Source of the DNA: an uncultured Lysobacterales bacterium
GTDB lineage: Bacteria; Pseudomonadota; Gammaproteobacteria; Xanthomonadales; SZUA-36
Length of the DNA: 7,483 bases
Assembly (NCBI GenBank): GCA_937974465.1
Contig: CALJWY010000218.1
Span: 1-7,483 of the forward strand
Reading direction: 5' to 3'
Shown: positions 1-6,570 of the stretch, one piece after another
How positions within the stretch are numbered: the first letter of the stretch is position 1
Layout of the letters: the number at the start of each line of letters is the position of its first letter
Translations under genes and position numbers: made by a program
The notes under the pieces: generated by a model
What the model was told of the DNA's origin: nothing
What the model saw: only the letters and a program-made list of their open reading frames with translations
Databases searched by the model: none

Positions 1-80
1 AGCGCTATGGGTCGAAGGAAGCTCAAGTTCAGGCGTGACTGGGCAAGCGAGGATCGGACGGATGAGGGCATCCAAGGGTT
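1..80. other. Left-edge segment without an identifiable gene
   Basis: This short stretch lies beyond the tamB stop codon. On the plus strand two reading frames enter from the left edge and end nearby: one stops at TGA 36-38 after a tail ending KEAQVQA, the other at TAA 82-84, overlapping the tamB stop. On the minus strand an ATG at 71-69 opens a frame that runs off the edge. None of these fragments is long enough to recognise. A plus-strand gene ending at 38 and converging on tamB would fit the hairpin at 60-73, but this is only an inference. Confidence 0.3.
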
Positions 81-82
81 TT
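60..82 (+). terminator. Possible weak terminator hairpin, plus strand
   Basis: GGATG (60-64) and CATCC (69-73) form a perfect 5-bp stem with the loop AGGG. The sequence AAGGG then leads into TTTT at 79-82. The stem is short and the T-run is offset by five bases, so this would be a weak intrinsic terminator at best. It points rightward, so it would serve a plus-strand gene entering from the left edge, not tamB. No T-run follows the hairpin on the tamB strand. Confidence 0.25.
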
Positions 83-3000
83 AACGGTCAATCGTGTAGG
101 AGATATCCACACCGGTCTCTCGCTGGCCGGATGATACTTTCACACCAAAGCCTTTCTTCAGGTCATAACGGGCGCTGATGATATTTTCATCGTCAAACAG
201 GCTGATTCCATAGCTAACGTACAATTTGGGTGCAATGTAGGTACCAACATCAAAACCACCGACACCCTGCCCCTGGTCAAAATCCGTCCCGGTTATCAGT
301 AATGCCCAGGCACGGTCCTCGTTGGTAATGGGTACGGTATAGGCCTCCAGTACCGGTCGTTTCAAACTGCCGATGAGTTGTACGCCTGCGGAATGAATTT
401 GGGTATTTCCATAAACCTCTCTCTCAGCCCTGATATTCAACAGGGGGTTGTTTGCCAGAACTCCAGGAAAGCTGATACGCCCATTGTTAATTTCCAAGGT
501 TGGACCATACACATCCATATTGCCCTGCAAGTTGTACCTGCCATTGGCCACTGGCACAGGATCACCATTCCAGCCAAATATAACACTGCCGCTCAGACTG
601 GTTTCTATACCCGGTACGTTGATGAGCACATCATCACCGAAGGTGACTTCCAATTGACCGAAAATCCGTTCTGCCGATGCCGCCTCAGCATCAGCGGACC
701 CTGCAACCGGAGCCCTGGTCGTAATAACAAGATCCTCGCTGTCAGTCTCTTTTTCCAAAACAAGATTGGTCGGCGTTAATCGGGCGCTGGGTACCCGTAT
801 ATAGCCATTGATGTGCGTTCGTTCTGGACTAAAGCCAAACCGTAATTCGGCTGCAGAATAAATTTTCAGATCGTCTGTATTGACCAGTAATAAATTTTCA
901 CCGGAAAACGTCGCATCTACCCGTATCTTTGCCATCTCTTCAAAGGAAAACTTGCCATCGATGAGGCCAGACCCTTCACCAGCCTTGAACCCGCCCTTCA
1001 AAATGCCCCGGTCATGTTTTTCCAAACGACCTTTGAACGCGACATTTGTCAGATCAAGACCGATAGGGGCATAACGTATACGACCATTCAAGAGCTCAAG
1101 CGTCCCTTCAATAGTCGGGTCTTCAAGACTTCCTCCCAGCTTTAATTCAGAATCAAACTGACCATTGAGTTCGTCCAGGACAGGGAATGCCAGTTGTCCA
1201 ACCAGGGCGAGGTTGTCCATTCTGGCGATTGCACGTCCCTGCAGCTCTTTATCGCCATTTTCAATGATGTCCAGGACATCAAAATCCACATCAATAAAAC
1301 CGGTTCCCTGAAGCTCAAGGTCCAGTATGCCGCTCTCAAGGTTTCCGTTTTGCAGCACAAAGCCAAATCTACCCTCGCTGGTTTCTGTCAACACATCATT
1401 GTCATCCAGATCAAGAATTCGGCCCGCCGCAATGCGAAAATCGGCACCTCCCGTCGGAGCCTCGCCAGCGGGCTGATGCCATGCCAGGCTGCCTTCCAGA
1501 AATTGTTCGAAGTGCACATTCAGCTCCAGGGCGTCCCGCAGGTAATTCAGCGGTAAGGCTTTGACATCGGCCAGCAACGACCAGCCGGCATTAGCTTGGT
1601 AATCCGCATTTACGCACAAGGCCGCGCCGGCATCCTCACGCATACATGCCGGCCCCAGTAAAATCGACTCTGGACTCAACTTCAGCGGTGCCTGTTCCTG
1701 GAGCTGAAAGCTGAAAGACTGGTCTATTGCCACCACCATATCGTCAAGCACACCCTGCCATGGCTTGGCAAACAGGTCATTATTATCCCCTGGTGCCAAT
1801 AGCATTGAAGAACTTATGGCCAGGGTTTCATTTGCCAGGCTGGCGTCGAGCCGGTGCTGTCCGCCATCAGGATTAAGAGACAGCGCCAATTCATCTATCA
1901 ACACCTCTTGCCATGCCAGGCCCGTTGCCTCAATTTGCACCATGGGGACAGACCCCGGCTTAGCTGGCATTTTAGTACTCGCAGCAACACTCTTGATACC
2001 AAACCCGTTCCAGGCAAGATCCAGCGCCTTGAGTTGTACATCAATAAGCGAACTGCCGGTGGTACTGGAATACTGTCCTTCCAGTTCGACATGACCTGCT
2101 GCACCCTGCAACAGCATGGATGGCAATTGCCCGTTGAATTTCAATGTTGTACCGGCAGGGCTTGAAACATCTCCGTCCAACAGCAGTTCTGCGTCTTGCG
2201 TGCGGATAACCACACCTTCAAACGCCATGCTCTCACCAGCCAGCGTGAATCCGCCCTGGCCGTTGATTGGTACACCGCGAATCAATCCTTCCAGCGAAGC
2301 AACCCTGATCCGGATCTCCTCCGGTTGGCTCGTTGACACCACCTCCAGGTCTGCGCCAAGTTTGCCCGGCCATCCCGGTAGAAGCGGCTCGGGGTCAATA
2401 CCCCGCGTCTGCACGTCCAACTCCCAATTGAAACCGTTTTCCCAGTCGGCACTTGCCTCACCGCGCACACTGCCACCCAGGATTTCACCCGCATGCAATA
2501 TCGCCTCTGCAGAACCAAGGTTTCCCTTGGCTTCAATCTCAAGCCGGCCTTGCGGGTATTCACCCAGCCTGACATCCAGTATGCCGCCAACGGACCAATC
2601 ATCGAGGCTGCCCTGCATGTCCAGCTTACCCAGTGGACTTGAAAATTCGGGGGCTGCAGCAGCAAGCGGCCACGCGACATTACTCCAGTCAAGCTTCCCA
2701 TCCACGGCATTGTTTTCGAGGTCGATATCGACCGCGACATGCAAAGAAATGTCCGTTCCAGCAACACCGAGACTGCCAGTTGGGATTTTCAATCCGCTTT
2801 CCGACCAGTTGATATCAAACTCACCAACCATCTGCTTGCCAACGGGCCATGCTGGCATCCAGTTGGAAATATCCAGTTGGTTGATCGCCAGCTTTAAACC
2901 TGCACTGGGCTGTGAAGACCAGTCAATCGTCCCGCTGGCGTCCAGGTCGACCCCCGGACCCGTAAGTGCTGCGCTATCTATGTGTAAGCCAATCGGAGAT

Positions 3001-3797
3001 CCTGATCCGGAAGCACGCAGATCTAGCAACTCGTCACCCACTACAAGGCCGTTTTCGGTGCTTGCAAGCAAAAACTGGAGACCATCAAGATCACCATTGG
3101 CATCCAGTTTGACTGGAAATACCATTTGCAGCCCATCTGCCTGCCCGTCCAGTTGCAGCTTGGCCTGCATTGCCAGCATGATGTTAAACGGCGGCTTTAA
3201 CCCCAATTGTCCATTAGCCAGGGCCGTAACATCCGGCGCCTGTATTTCCAATCTGTCCAGTATGAGCCGTTCGCCCAGACCCGCACTTAAACTGAGTAAA
3301 TCAAACAGCGGTCGTGGCGCTTCATCTCCAGAGCGGAATGTGACATTGCTTGCCTCCACATCGAGGAAATTTACCGGAACCCTTAACTTCAGTGATTCGA
3401 TCAGCGCTGGAATGTCCATTTCCCCGGCAACATCCTGCTCACCCTCGGTGGACGGCTGGGAAATGATATCGACATCCCTGAGCACAAATGACCGGACCTG
3501 CACAGACAATGGCGACCAGCCTGGCACCACCTCGATTTCAACACGATTGACGGACAAGCTAACACTGCCTGACCGGTATTCAAGCCCATGGATACTGAAA
3601 CCGGATGCAAAGTCACCACTGACATGGCTCGAGTTGATTGAATCCGCCGCGGCTTCTTCCACCTGTCCCCATATCCAGGCAGCGCCGGATGCTGTGCCCA
3701 GCAACCACCATGCAGCAGAGACCAGCAAAACAAACATCAGAATGGGTAAACCAATCAGGACTCGTTTGGTGAATGACCTTTTCTTGAGGCGATTCAT
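81..3797 (-). CDS. tamB: TamB, inner-membrane-anchored translocation and assembly module subunit
   Basis: TamB partners with TamA. It spans the periplasm as a long beta-taco with a hydrophobic groove and supports outer-membrane protein assembly and phospholipid transport to the outer membrane. The product is 1238 aa, close to the roughly 1260 aa of the E. coli protein. I chose the ATG at 3797 (MNRLKKRSF) over an upstream TTG at 3899. From the ATG, a basic N-terminus is followed directly by one hydrophobic anchor (about residues 13-34), and the ATG overlaps the tamA stop as ATGA. The body is repetitive beta-strand sequence rich in short G-x-hydrophobic elements (AsmA-like). C718 and C728 form a C-X9-C pair, probably a periplasmic disulfide as in other TamB proteins. 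The last ~340 residues match the TamB/DUF490 domain and end in SYTIDR, like the YTIER-type ends of relatives. Only a weak GGA lies upstream of the start, so translational coupling to tamA is likely. The reading frame is intact throughout. Confidence 0.97.
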   Translation of the reverse strand: MNRLKKRSFTKRVLIGLPILMFVLLVSAAWWLLGTASGAAWIWGQVEEAAADSINSSHVSGDFASGFSIHGLEYRSGSVSLSVNRVEIEVVPGWSPLSVQVRSFVLRDVDIISQPSTEGEQDVAGEMDIPALIESLKLRVPVNFLDVEASNVTFRSGDEAPRPLFDLLSLSAGLGERLILDRLEIQAPDVTALANGQLGLKPPFNIMLAMQAKLQLDGQADGLQMVFPVKLDANGDLDGLQFLLASTENGLVVGDELLDLRASGSGSPIGLHIDSAALTGPGVDLDASGTIDWSSQPSAGLKLAINQLDISNWMPAWPVGKQMVGEFDINWSESGLKIPTGSLGVAGTDISLHVAVDIDLENNAVDGKLDWSNVAWPLAAAAPEFSSPLGKLDMQGSLDDWSVGGILDVRLGEYPQGRLEIEAKGNLGSAEAILHAGEILGGSVRGEASADWENGFNWELDVQTRGIDPEPLLPGWPGKLGADLEVVSTSQPEEIRIRVASLEGLIRGVPINGQGGFTLAGESMAFEGVVIRTQDAELLLDGDVSSPAGTTLKFNGQLPSMLLQGAAGHVELEGQYSSTTGSSLIDVQLKALDLAWNGFGIKSVAASTKMPAKPGSVPMVQIEATGLAWQEVLIDELALSLNPDGGQHRLDASLANETLAISSSMLLAPGDNNDLFAKPWQGVLDDMVVAIDQSFSFQLQEQAPLKLSPESILLGPACMREDAGAALCVNADYQANAGWSLLADVKALPLNYLRDALELNVHFEQFLEGSLAWHQPAGEAPTGGADFRIAAGRILDLDDNDVLTETSEGRFGFVLQNGNLESGILDLELQGTGFIDVDFDVLDIIENGDKELQGRAIARMDNLALVGQLAFPVLDELNGQFDSELKLGGSLEDPTIEGTLELLNGRIRYAPIGLDLTNVAFKGRLEKHDRGILKGGFKAGEGSGLIDGKFSFEEMAKIRVDATFSGENLLLVNTDDLKIYSAAELRFGFSPERTHINGYIRVPSARLTPTNLVLEKETDSEDLVITTRAPVAGSADAEAASAERIFGQLEVTFGDDVLINVPGIETSLSGSVIFGWNGDPVPVANGRYNLQGNMDVYGPTLEINNGRISFPGVLANNPLLNIRAEREVYGNTQIHSAGVQLIGSLKRPVLEAYTVPITNEDRAWALLITGTDFDQGQGVGGFDVGTYIAPKLYVSYGISLFDDENIISARYDLKKGFGVKVSSGQRETGVDISYTIDR

Positions 3798-5704
3798 AAC
3801 AACGGTGTTCCAATGGTCAGGTGTATCCGCCAGGGGTCGCCTTCCAGATCCCATCCTTGTGCGAAATCTAGGCGCAAGGCACCGATCGCCGAGTACCAAC
3901 GCACGCCAAACCCGGTACCAAGCTTAAGCCCTGGACTGCTCCAGTCATCAAATGCATTACCAACGTCGATAAAAGCGGCAGCACTCCAGTCATCAAGAAA
4001 CCGGTATTCGACTTCTGCGCTGCCAGTCAGAATATGGTTTGAACCAAGACCGTTGGTATCCAGGAATTCAAATGCATAGCCACGCACGCTTCGACTGCCG
4101 CCTGCTTTAAAGCGGTACAGGCTCGGCAGGTCTGTCAGGGTAATGTTCAGTTCGCTATCTCCAATGGAGATAGTTTCAACCGAGGACCTGACATCACTGT
4201 AACCAGCCTCTGCCCGTAACAGTAATTTCCAACGGCTTCCGTGCAGGAAATTCACCCGGCTCGACAGGTATACCTGGCTGTAATCAATCTCAGACCCCCA
4301 GGCTTCGTTGGAGGTGAATATCCACGCTTTCTCATGGTGGCCACTGGTTTCAAAGCCTGTGCCTCGAATTTCAGGCCAGACCCAGTCCATGCCTATGGCC
4401 AGGGAACTACTGCTATTTTTCAACAACGGGTCATTTGCACGATCACCGATAAGAATTGCGTCCGCCATATCCGCGTTGCCAGTAAGGCTGAAATTACGTT
4501 GCTCATGCAAATACTGAGCAAACACCGTTTCAAATAACTGCTCCATTCCGCCTTTAATGTTCCGTGCCCTGGTTTTACCAAATCTCAGCGAGAAGTCATC
4601 CACCGTTCCACGGGCGATGTTGAAACGATTTTCCAAATCACCGTTTTCTGAAACCTCCAGCGTTTGTTTCTCAGACTTCAGGCCGAAAGAGGCAATCCAG
4701 AACTGTCGGGTATTGGTTTTGCGTGGCAAGCGATAGTTGGATTGCAATGAAAATTCATTGTCTTTCTGTTGCCAGCCAAAACCGACATCAAAATTATCTC
4801 CTCTCGGACTTAAAAGATGGCGCCCCCAAAGCAGCTGCATCCGAATCTGCGTATCGGTGCCAAAGCCAAGCGTGCCCTGGTAGGTGTTTTTCTTACGTGG
4901 CTGCAGATTTACATCAAGATTTACACGGGGCGGCTCTGCTGAAAGCTCTCTGCGTTCGACCACTTCAATATCTTCAAAATAACCTGATCGCCACAGATCG
5001 AGCCGGAATTTCTCCAATAACCAGGCGCTATAGGCATCACCCTGTTCAAATCGCTGGAGAGAATCCAGAATCCCCTCACTCAAAACATCCTGATTAAAGG
5101 TAACCCTGCCCATGACCGCCTGGGAACCCGTGTTTAGCGCCAAGTCCAATCTGGCCGTATTGGCGATCGGATCCACATAAATCGAGTGGCGACTGAACTC
5201 TGCTGACAGGTAACCCACTTCCTCGAGACGATCGATTACCTCAAGCTTGGCCCTGTCCCACGCCAGCTGGTTAAGACGTTTGCCCTCTGCCAACGGAAAA
5301 GCCTGGTGCCAGTCCTTGACTGATTTGAGCTCCCTGCCCGGTCCGTTCAACTCGAGTTTCAGTTCAGTAACAAGTACCGGTGGACCGGTCTTGATGTCAA
5401 CATTAAGTGTCCACTGGCCGTCTTTTACCGGCATCAGCTCCGTAGAGATCACCGGATTGAAATACCCATACGGGCGCACGGCGTTGGCTGCCGCACTTTT
5501 TGTATCTTCGATTAACTTACGCCGTAGCCTGGCGTTGAGCTTAGCGCTGGCACCGACCCGATATGCCGAAACATGATTTACTACATTTGTTAGAAGAGGT
5601 TCTTGAACCCCGGTTACCACGTAATCAACTTCATCAGCCCAGACTGACGCAGAAAATAGCGCCAACAATGCCATGAGTAAATATGAGTAATTGCGTGAAA
5701 TCAT
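3794..5704 (-). CDS. tamA: TamA, Omp85-family outer-membrane barrel of the translocation and assembly module
   Basis: TamA is the outer-membrane component of TAM, a BamA paralogue that works with TamB in the insertion of some outer-membrane proteins and in envelope lipid homeostasis. The product is 636 aa from the ATG at 5704. That start gives a clean signal peptide (MISRNYSYLL, a hydrophobic core, then SVWA/DEVDY with cleavage expected after residue 23). The longer frame from a TTG at 5770 would bury the signal behind 22 polar residues. Three POTRA domains fill roughly residues 26-106, 107-193 and 194-268. The 16-stranded barrel covers about 272-636. The Omp85 loop-6 signature VRGY is at 540-543, preceded by AGGSRS. 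The chain ends in IGTPLL, resembling the short non-aromatic ends of other TamA proteins. It is about 60 residues longer than E. coli TamA (577 aa), apparently in the barrel loops. The stop TGA overlaps the tamB ATG. No strong Shine-Dalgarno sequence is visible, only GGTTGAAG directly before the ATG. Confidence 0.97.
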   Translation of the reverse strand: MISRNYSYLLMALLALFSASVWADEVDYVVTGVQEPLLTNVVNHVSAYRVGASAKLNARLRRKLIEDTKSAAANAVRPYGYFNPVISTELMPVKDGQWTLNVDIKTGPPVLVTELKLELNGPGRELKSVKDWHQAFPLAEGKRLNQLAWDRAKLEVIDRLEEVGYLSAEFSRHSIYVDPIANTARLDLALNTGSQAVMGRVTFNQDVLSEGILDSLQRFEQGDAYSAWLLEKFRLDLWRSGYFEDIEVVERRELSAEPPRVNLDVNLQPRKKNTYQGTLGFGTDTQIRMQLLWGRHLLSPRGDNFDVGFGWQQKDNEFSLQSNYRLPRKTNTRQFWIASFGLKSEKQTLEVSENGDLENRFNIARGTVDDFSLRFGKTRARNIKGGMEQLFETVFAQYLHEQRNFSLTGNADMADAILIGDRANDPLLKNSSSSLAIGMDWVWPEIRGTGFETSGHHEKAWIFTSNEAWGSEIDYSQVYLSSRVNFLHGSRWKLLLRAEAGYSDVRSSVETISIGDSELNITLTDLPSLYRFKAGGSRSVRGYAFEFLDTNGLGSNHILTGSAEVEYRFLDDWSAAAFIDVGNAFDDWSSPGLKLGTGFGVRWYSAIGALRLDFAQGWDLEGDPWRIHLTIGTPLL

Positions 5705-5734
5705 CTTCAACCGTGAGATGTAGGCCAGGCGACA

Positions 5735-5743
5735 ATTATCGCA
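5735..5743 (-). promoter_or_regulatory. Candidate extended -10 promoter element for tamA
   Basis: Read on the minus strand the sequence is TGCGATAAT, which matches the extended -10 pattern TGnTATAAT with one mismatch. No good -35 hexamer lies at 17 bp (CGCAAA); a TTGACT further up is 24 bp away, which is too far. Extended -10 promoters tolerate a poor -35. Transcription would begin near 5728, leaving a leader of about 24 nt before the ATG at 5704. This position supports the 5704 start, because the alternative TTG at 5770 would lie upstream of the transcript. It could also be a chance match in a short gap within an operon. Confidence 0.4.
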
Positions 5744-5782
5744 TGAGAAGCCGCCGGTTTGCGCAGTCAAGCTGGCCGAGAT

Positions 5783-5795
5783 TACTCAATGAGTA
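5783..5795. repeat. Short palindrome over the stop of the ZIP-like gene
   Basis: TACTCAATGAGTA is a perfect 6-1-6 inverted repeat that includes the TGA stop (5788-5786) of the ZIP-like gene. The one-base spacer means it would fold only as a 4-bp RNA stem, with no following T-run on either strand, so it is not a convincing terminator. The palindrome may be accidental. Confidence 0.3.
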
Positions 5796-6400
5796 TGGCT
5801 CGAACCATGACTGCGATGCACCAGGCTGTGTACTATCATGCCTATAATTAAAGCCTGGATATAGGGCGTAAGGTACTCTCCTTCCACCGCTTGCACTGTC
5901 TCAGACAGGCCGTACCCACCGATGGTCGCCAACCCAACAAAACCAAGTATCAAGAAGGCAATACGCTTTCCAAACACAGGCTGCACCATCATCCACAACA
6001 TCATTCCTACACCAACACGATGCAGCACAATTGCCAGCGCAAGATTGCTATTGTCAACCCCATTTACGGCGATGAGGGCTGCGCCATCCAGCATCGCATG
6101 TAATGCGAGTCCGGCCAGAGCGAGTAACAGGCTAACCAGGTGAAAGGTGTGTGCGGCCTTTTTGACCAGGTGCTCGAGCAGGCCGGGAACCAGGTATCCC
6201 GTCAACATCAATGCAATGGACCAATAACCCAGCTGCACCCAGGACTCCGGGATCAGTAAAAACGCCATAAGCAGGATCAGGATGCCGACAATTAATGAAT
6301 CAAATGCTTTGGCGATGAAACCACCGCGACGCAGCCATTGATAAAGGAGCGGACCTACGAACAAGGAAATGATGGACAGTAGCAGCACCAAGAGTCTCAA
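5786..6400 (-). CDS. Polytopic membrane protein resembling a divergent ZIP-family metal transporter
   Basis: The product is about 204 aa with seven hydrophobic segments by eye (about 1-20, 32-52, 56-75, 86-112, 119-140, 146-166, 177-194). Several pieces resemble ZIP proteins, which import Zn2+ or other divalent cations. FLLIPES (47-53) resembles the TM2 HLLPEA element. HAMLDGAAL (101-109) resembles the TM4 H-x-x-x-D/E-G metal motif. IVLHRVGVGM (124-133) sits where the TM5 HExPHE/HExPEG motif belongs, but only the His is kept. The tail HSLVHRSHGSSHTH is His-rich and could bind metal. No ATG occurs before residue 45, which would delete TM1. The start is therefore TTG at 6400, or TTG or GTG a few codons downstream, without a clear Shine-Dalgarno. 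The stop is 81 bp before the tamA ATG on the same strand, so co-transcription is possible. Other ZIP-like permeases with an LHR motif exist in gammaproteobacteria as far as I recall, so this may be a recognised subfamily. Metal specificity cannot be told. Confidence 0.55.
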   Translation of the reverse strand: MRLLVLLLSIISLFVGPLLYQWLRRGGFIAKAFDSLIVGILILLMAFLLIPESWVQLGYWSIALMLTGYLVPGLLEHLVKKAAHTFHLVSLLLALAGLALHAMLDGAALIAVNGVDNSNLALAIVLHRVGVGMMLWMMVQPVFGKRIAFLILGFVGLATIGGYGLSETVQAVEGEYLTPYIQALIIGMIVHSLVHRSHGSSHTH

Positions 6401-6448
6401 CCGGGTTAGAAAACGGCAACCTTAACGGACAAACGCCGGAATTTCACC

Positions 6449-6477
6449 TGCTGATTTCAACCGGAGTTGAAGCAGCA
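6449..6477. repeat. Inverted repeat in the divergent intergenic region, possible operator or leader hairpin
   Basis: The core TTCAAC-CGGA-GTTGAA (6456-6471) is a perfect 6-4-6 inverted repeat. A second pairing, TGCTG (6449-6453) with CAGCA (6473-6477), extends it around a small asymmetric bulge (AT versus G), giving eleven pairs in total. It lies about 50-75 bp upstream of the ZIP-like start and about 90-120 bp upstream of the YkvA-like start. It could bind a dimeric regulator of the divergent pair, or fold as a hairpin in the leader of the ZIP-like transcript. No T-run follows on either strand, so it is not an intrinsic terminator. Confidence 0.4.
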
Positions 6478-6538
6478 CTGCCTTCAGTGGCCTTGAATTG
6501 CTAAACTAAGCGTTGTGGATTGAACCCAGATAACCAAT

Positions 6539-6567
6539 TTTAAACGTAACATATTGATTTTTATAAT
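6539..6567 (+). promoter_or_regulatory. Sigma70-like promoter abutting the start codon of the YkvA-like gene
   Basis: A perfect TATAAT (6562-6567) is preceded at 17 bp by TTTAAA (6539-6544), which matches four of six bases of TTGACA. The -10 box ends directly at the ATG at 6568, so transcription from it would begin near 6574, inside the coding sequence. Either this is a chance AT-rich match, or the true promoter lies further upstream and this one is secondary, or translation starts elsewhere. The only in-frame upstream options before the stop TAA at 6547-6549 are rare codons such as ATT at 6553. Confidence 0.35.
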
Positions 6568-6570
6568 ATG
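6550..6570. repeat. Inverted repeat over the -10 box and start codon of the YkvA-like gene
   Basis: CATATT (6550-6555) and AATATG (6565-6570) are exact reverse complements separated by nine bases. The 21-bp element covers the TATAAT box and the ATG, a position where a bound dimer would block transcription or initiation. The sequence is AT-rich, so chance pairing is quite possible. No known operator is claimed. Confidence 0.3.

Noticed and set aside
1898..2767. Additional minus-strand frames (1898-2104, 2282-2767) inside tamB
   Set aside because: They overlap tamB in another frame on the same strand, have no recognisable features, and tamB is continuous across them, so they are neither genes nor evidence of a frameshift.
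3797..3899. A longer TamB start at TTG 3899
   Set aside because: It would put 34 residues of tamA-overlapping, arginine-rich sequence before the membrane anchor. The ATG in the ATGA overlap is the standard operon arrangement.
2116..3927. A 603-codon open frame on the plus strand opposite tamB
   Set aside because: It lies entirely antisense to an intact, recognisable tamB and crosses the tamA junction. Its translation is rich in Ser and Pro with no domain, signal or membrane pattern. It reflects the scarcity of certain codons in tamB rather than a gene.
5704..5770. A longer TamA start at TTG 5770
   Set aside because: It would add 22 polar residues before a well-formed signal peptide and would lie upstream of the candidate -10 element. 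The ATG at 5704 is the better start.
5723..5777. Spaced inverted repeat GGCCAG / CTGGCC in the gap upstream of tamA
   Set aside because: The arms are only 6 bp and 43 bases apart, which is expected by chance and has no supporting context.
5891..6143. Two plus-strand frames opposite the ZIP-like gene
   Set aside because: The minus strand encodes a clear polytopic membrane protein. The plus-strand translations show no domain and begin without ribosome-binding sites.
6484..6552. A 22-residue open frame on the minus strand in the divergent intergenic region, possible leader peptide
   Set aside because: It has an ATG and stop but no Shine-Dalgarno sequence, no regulatory codon run and no adjoining attenuator, so it is most likely chance.
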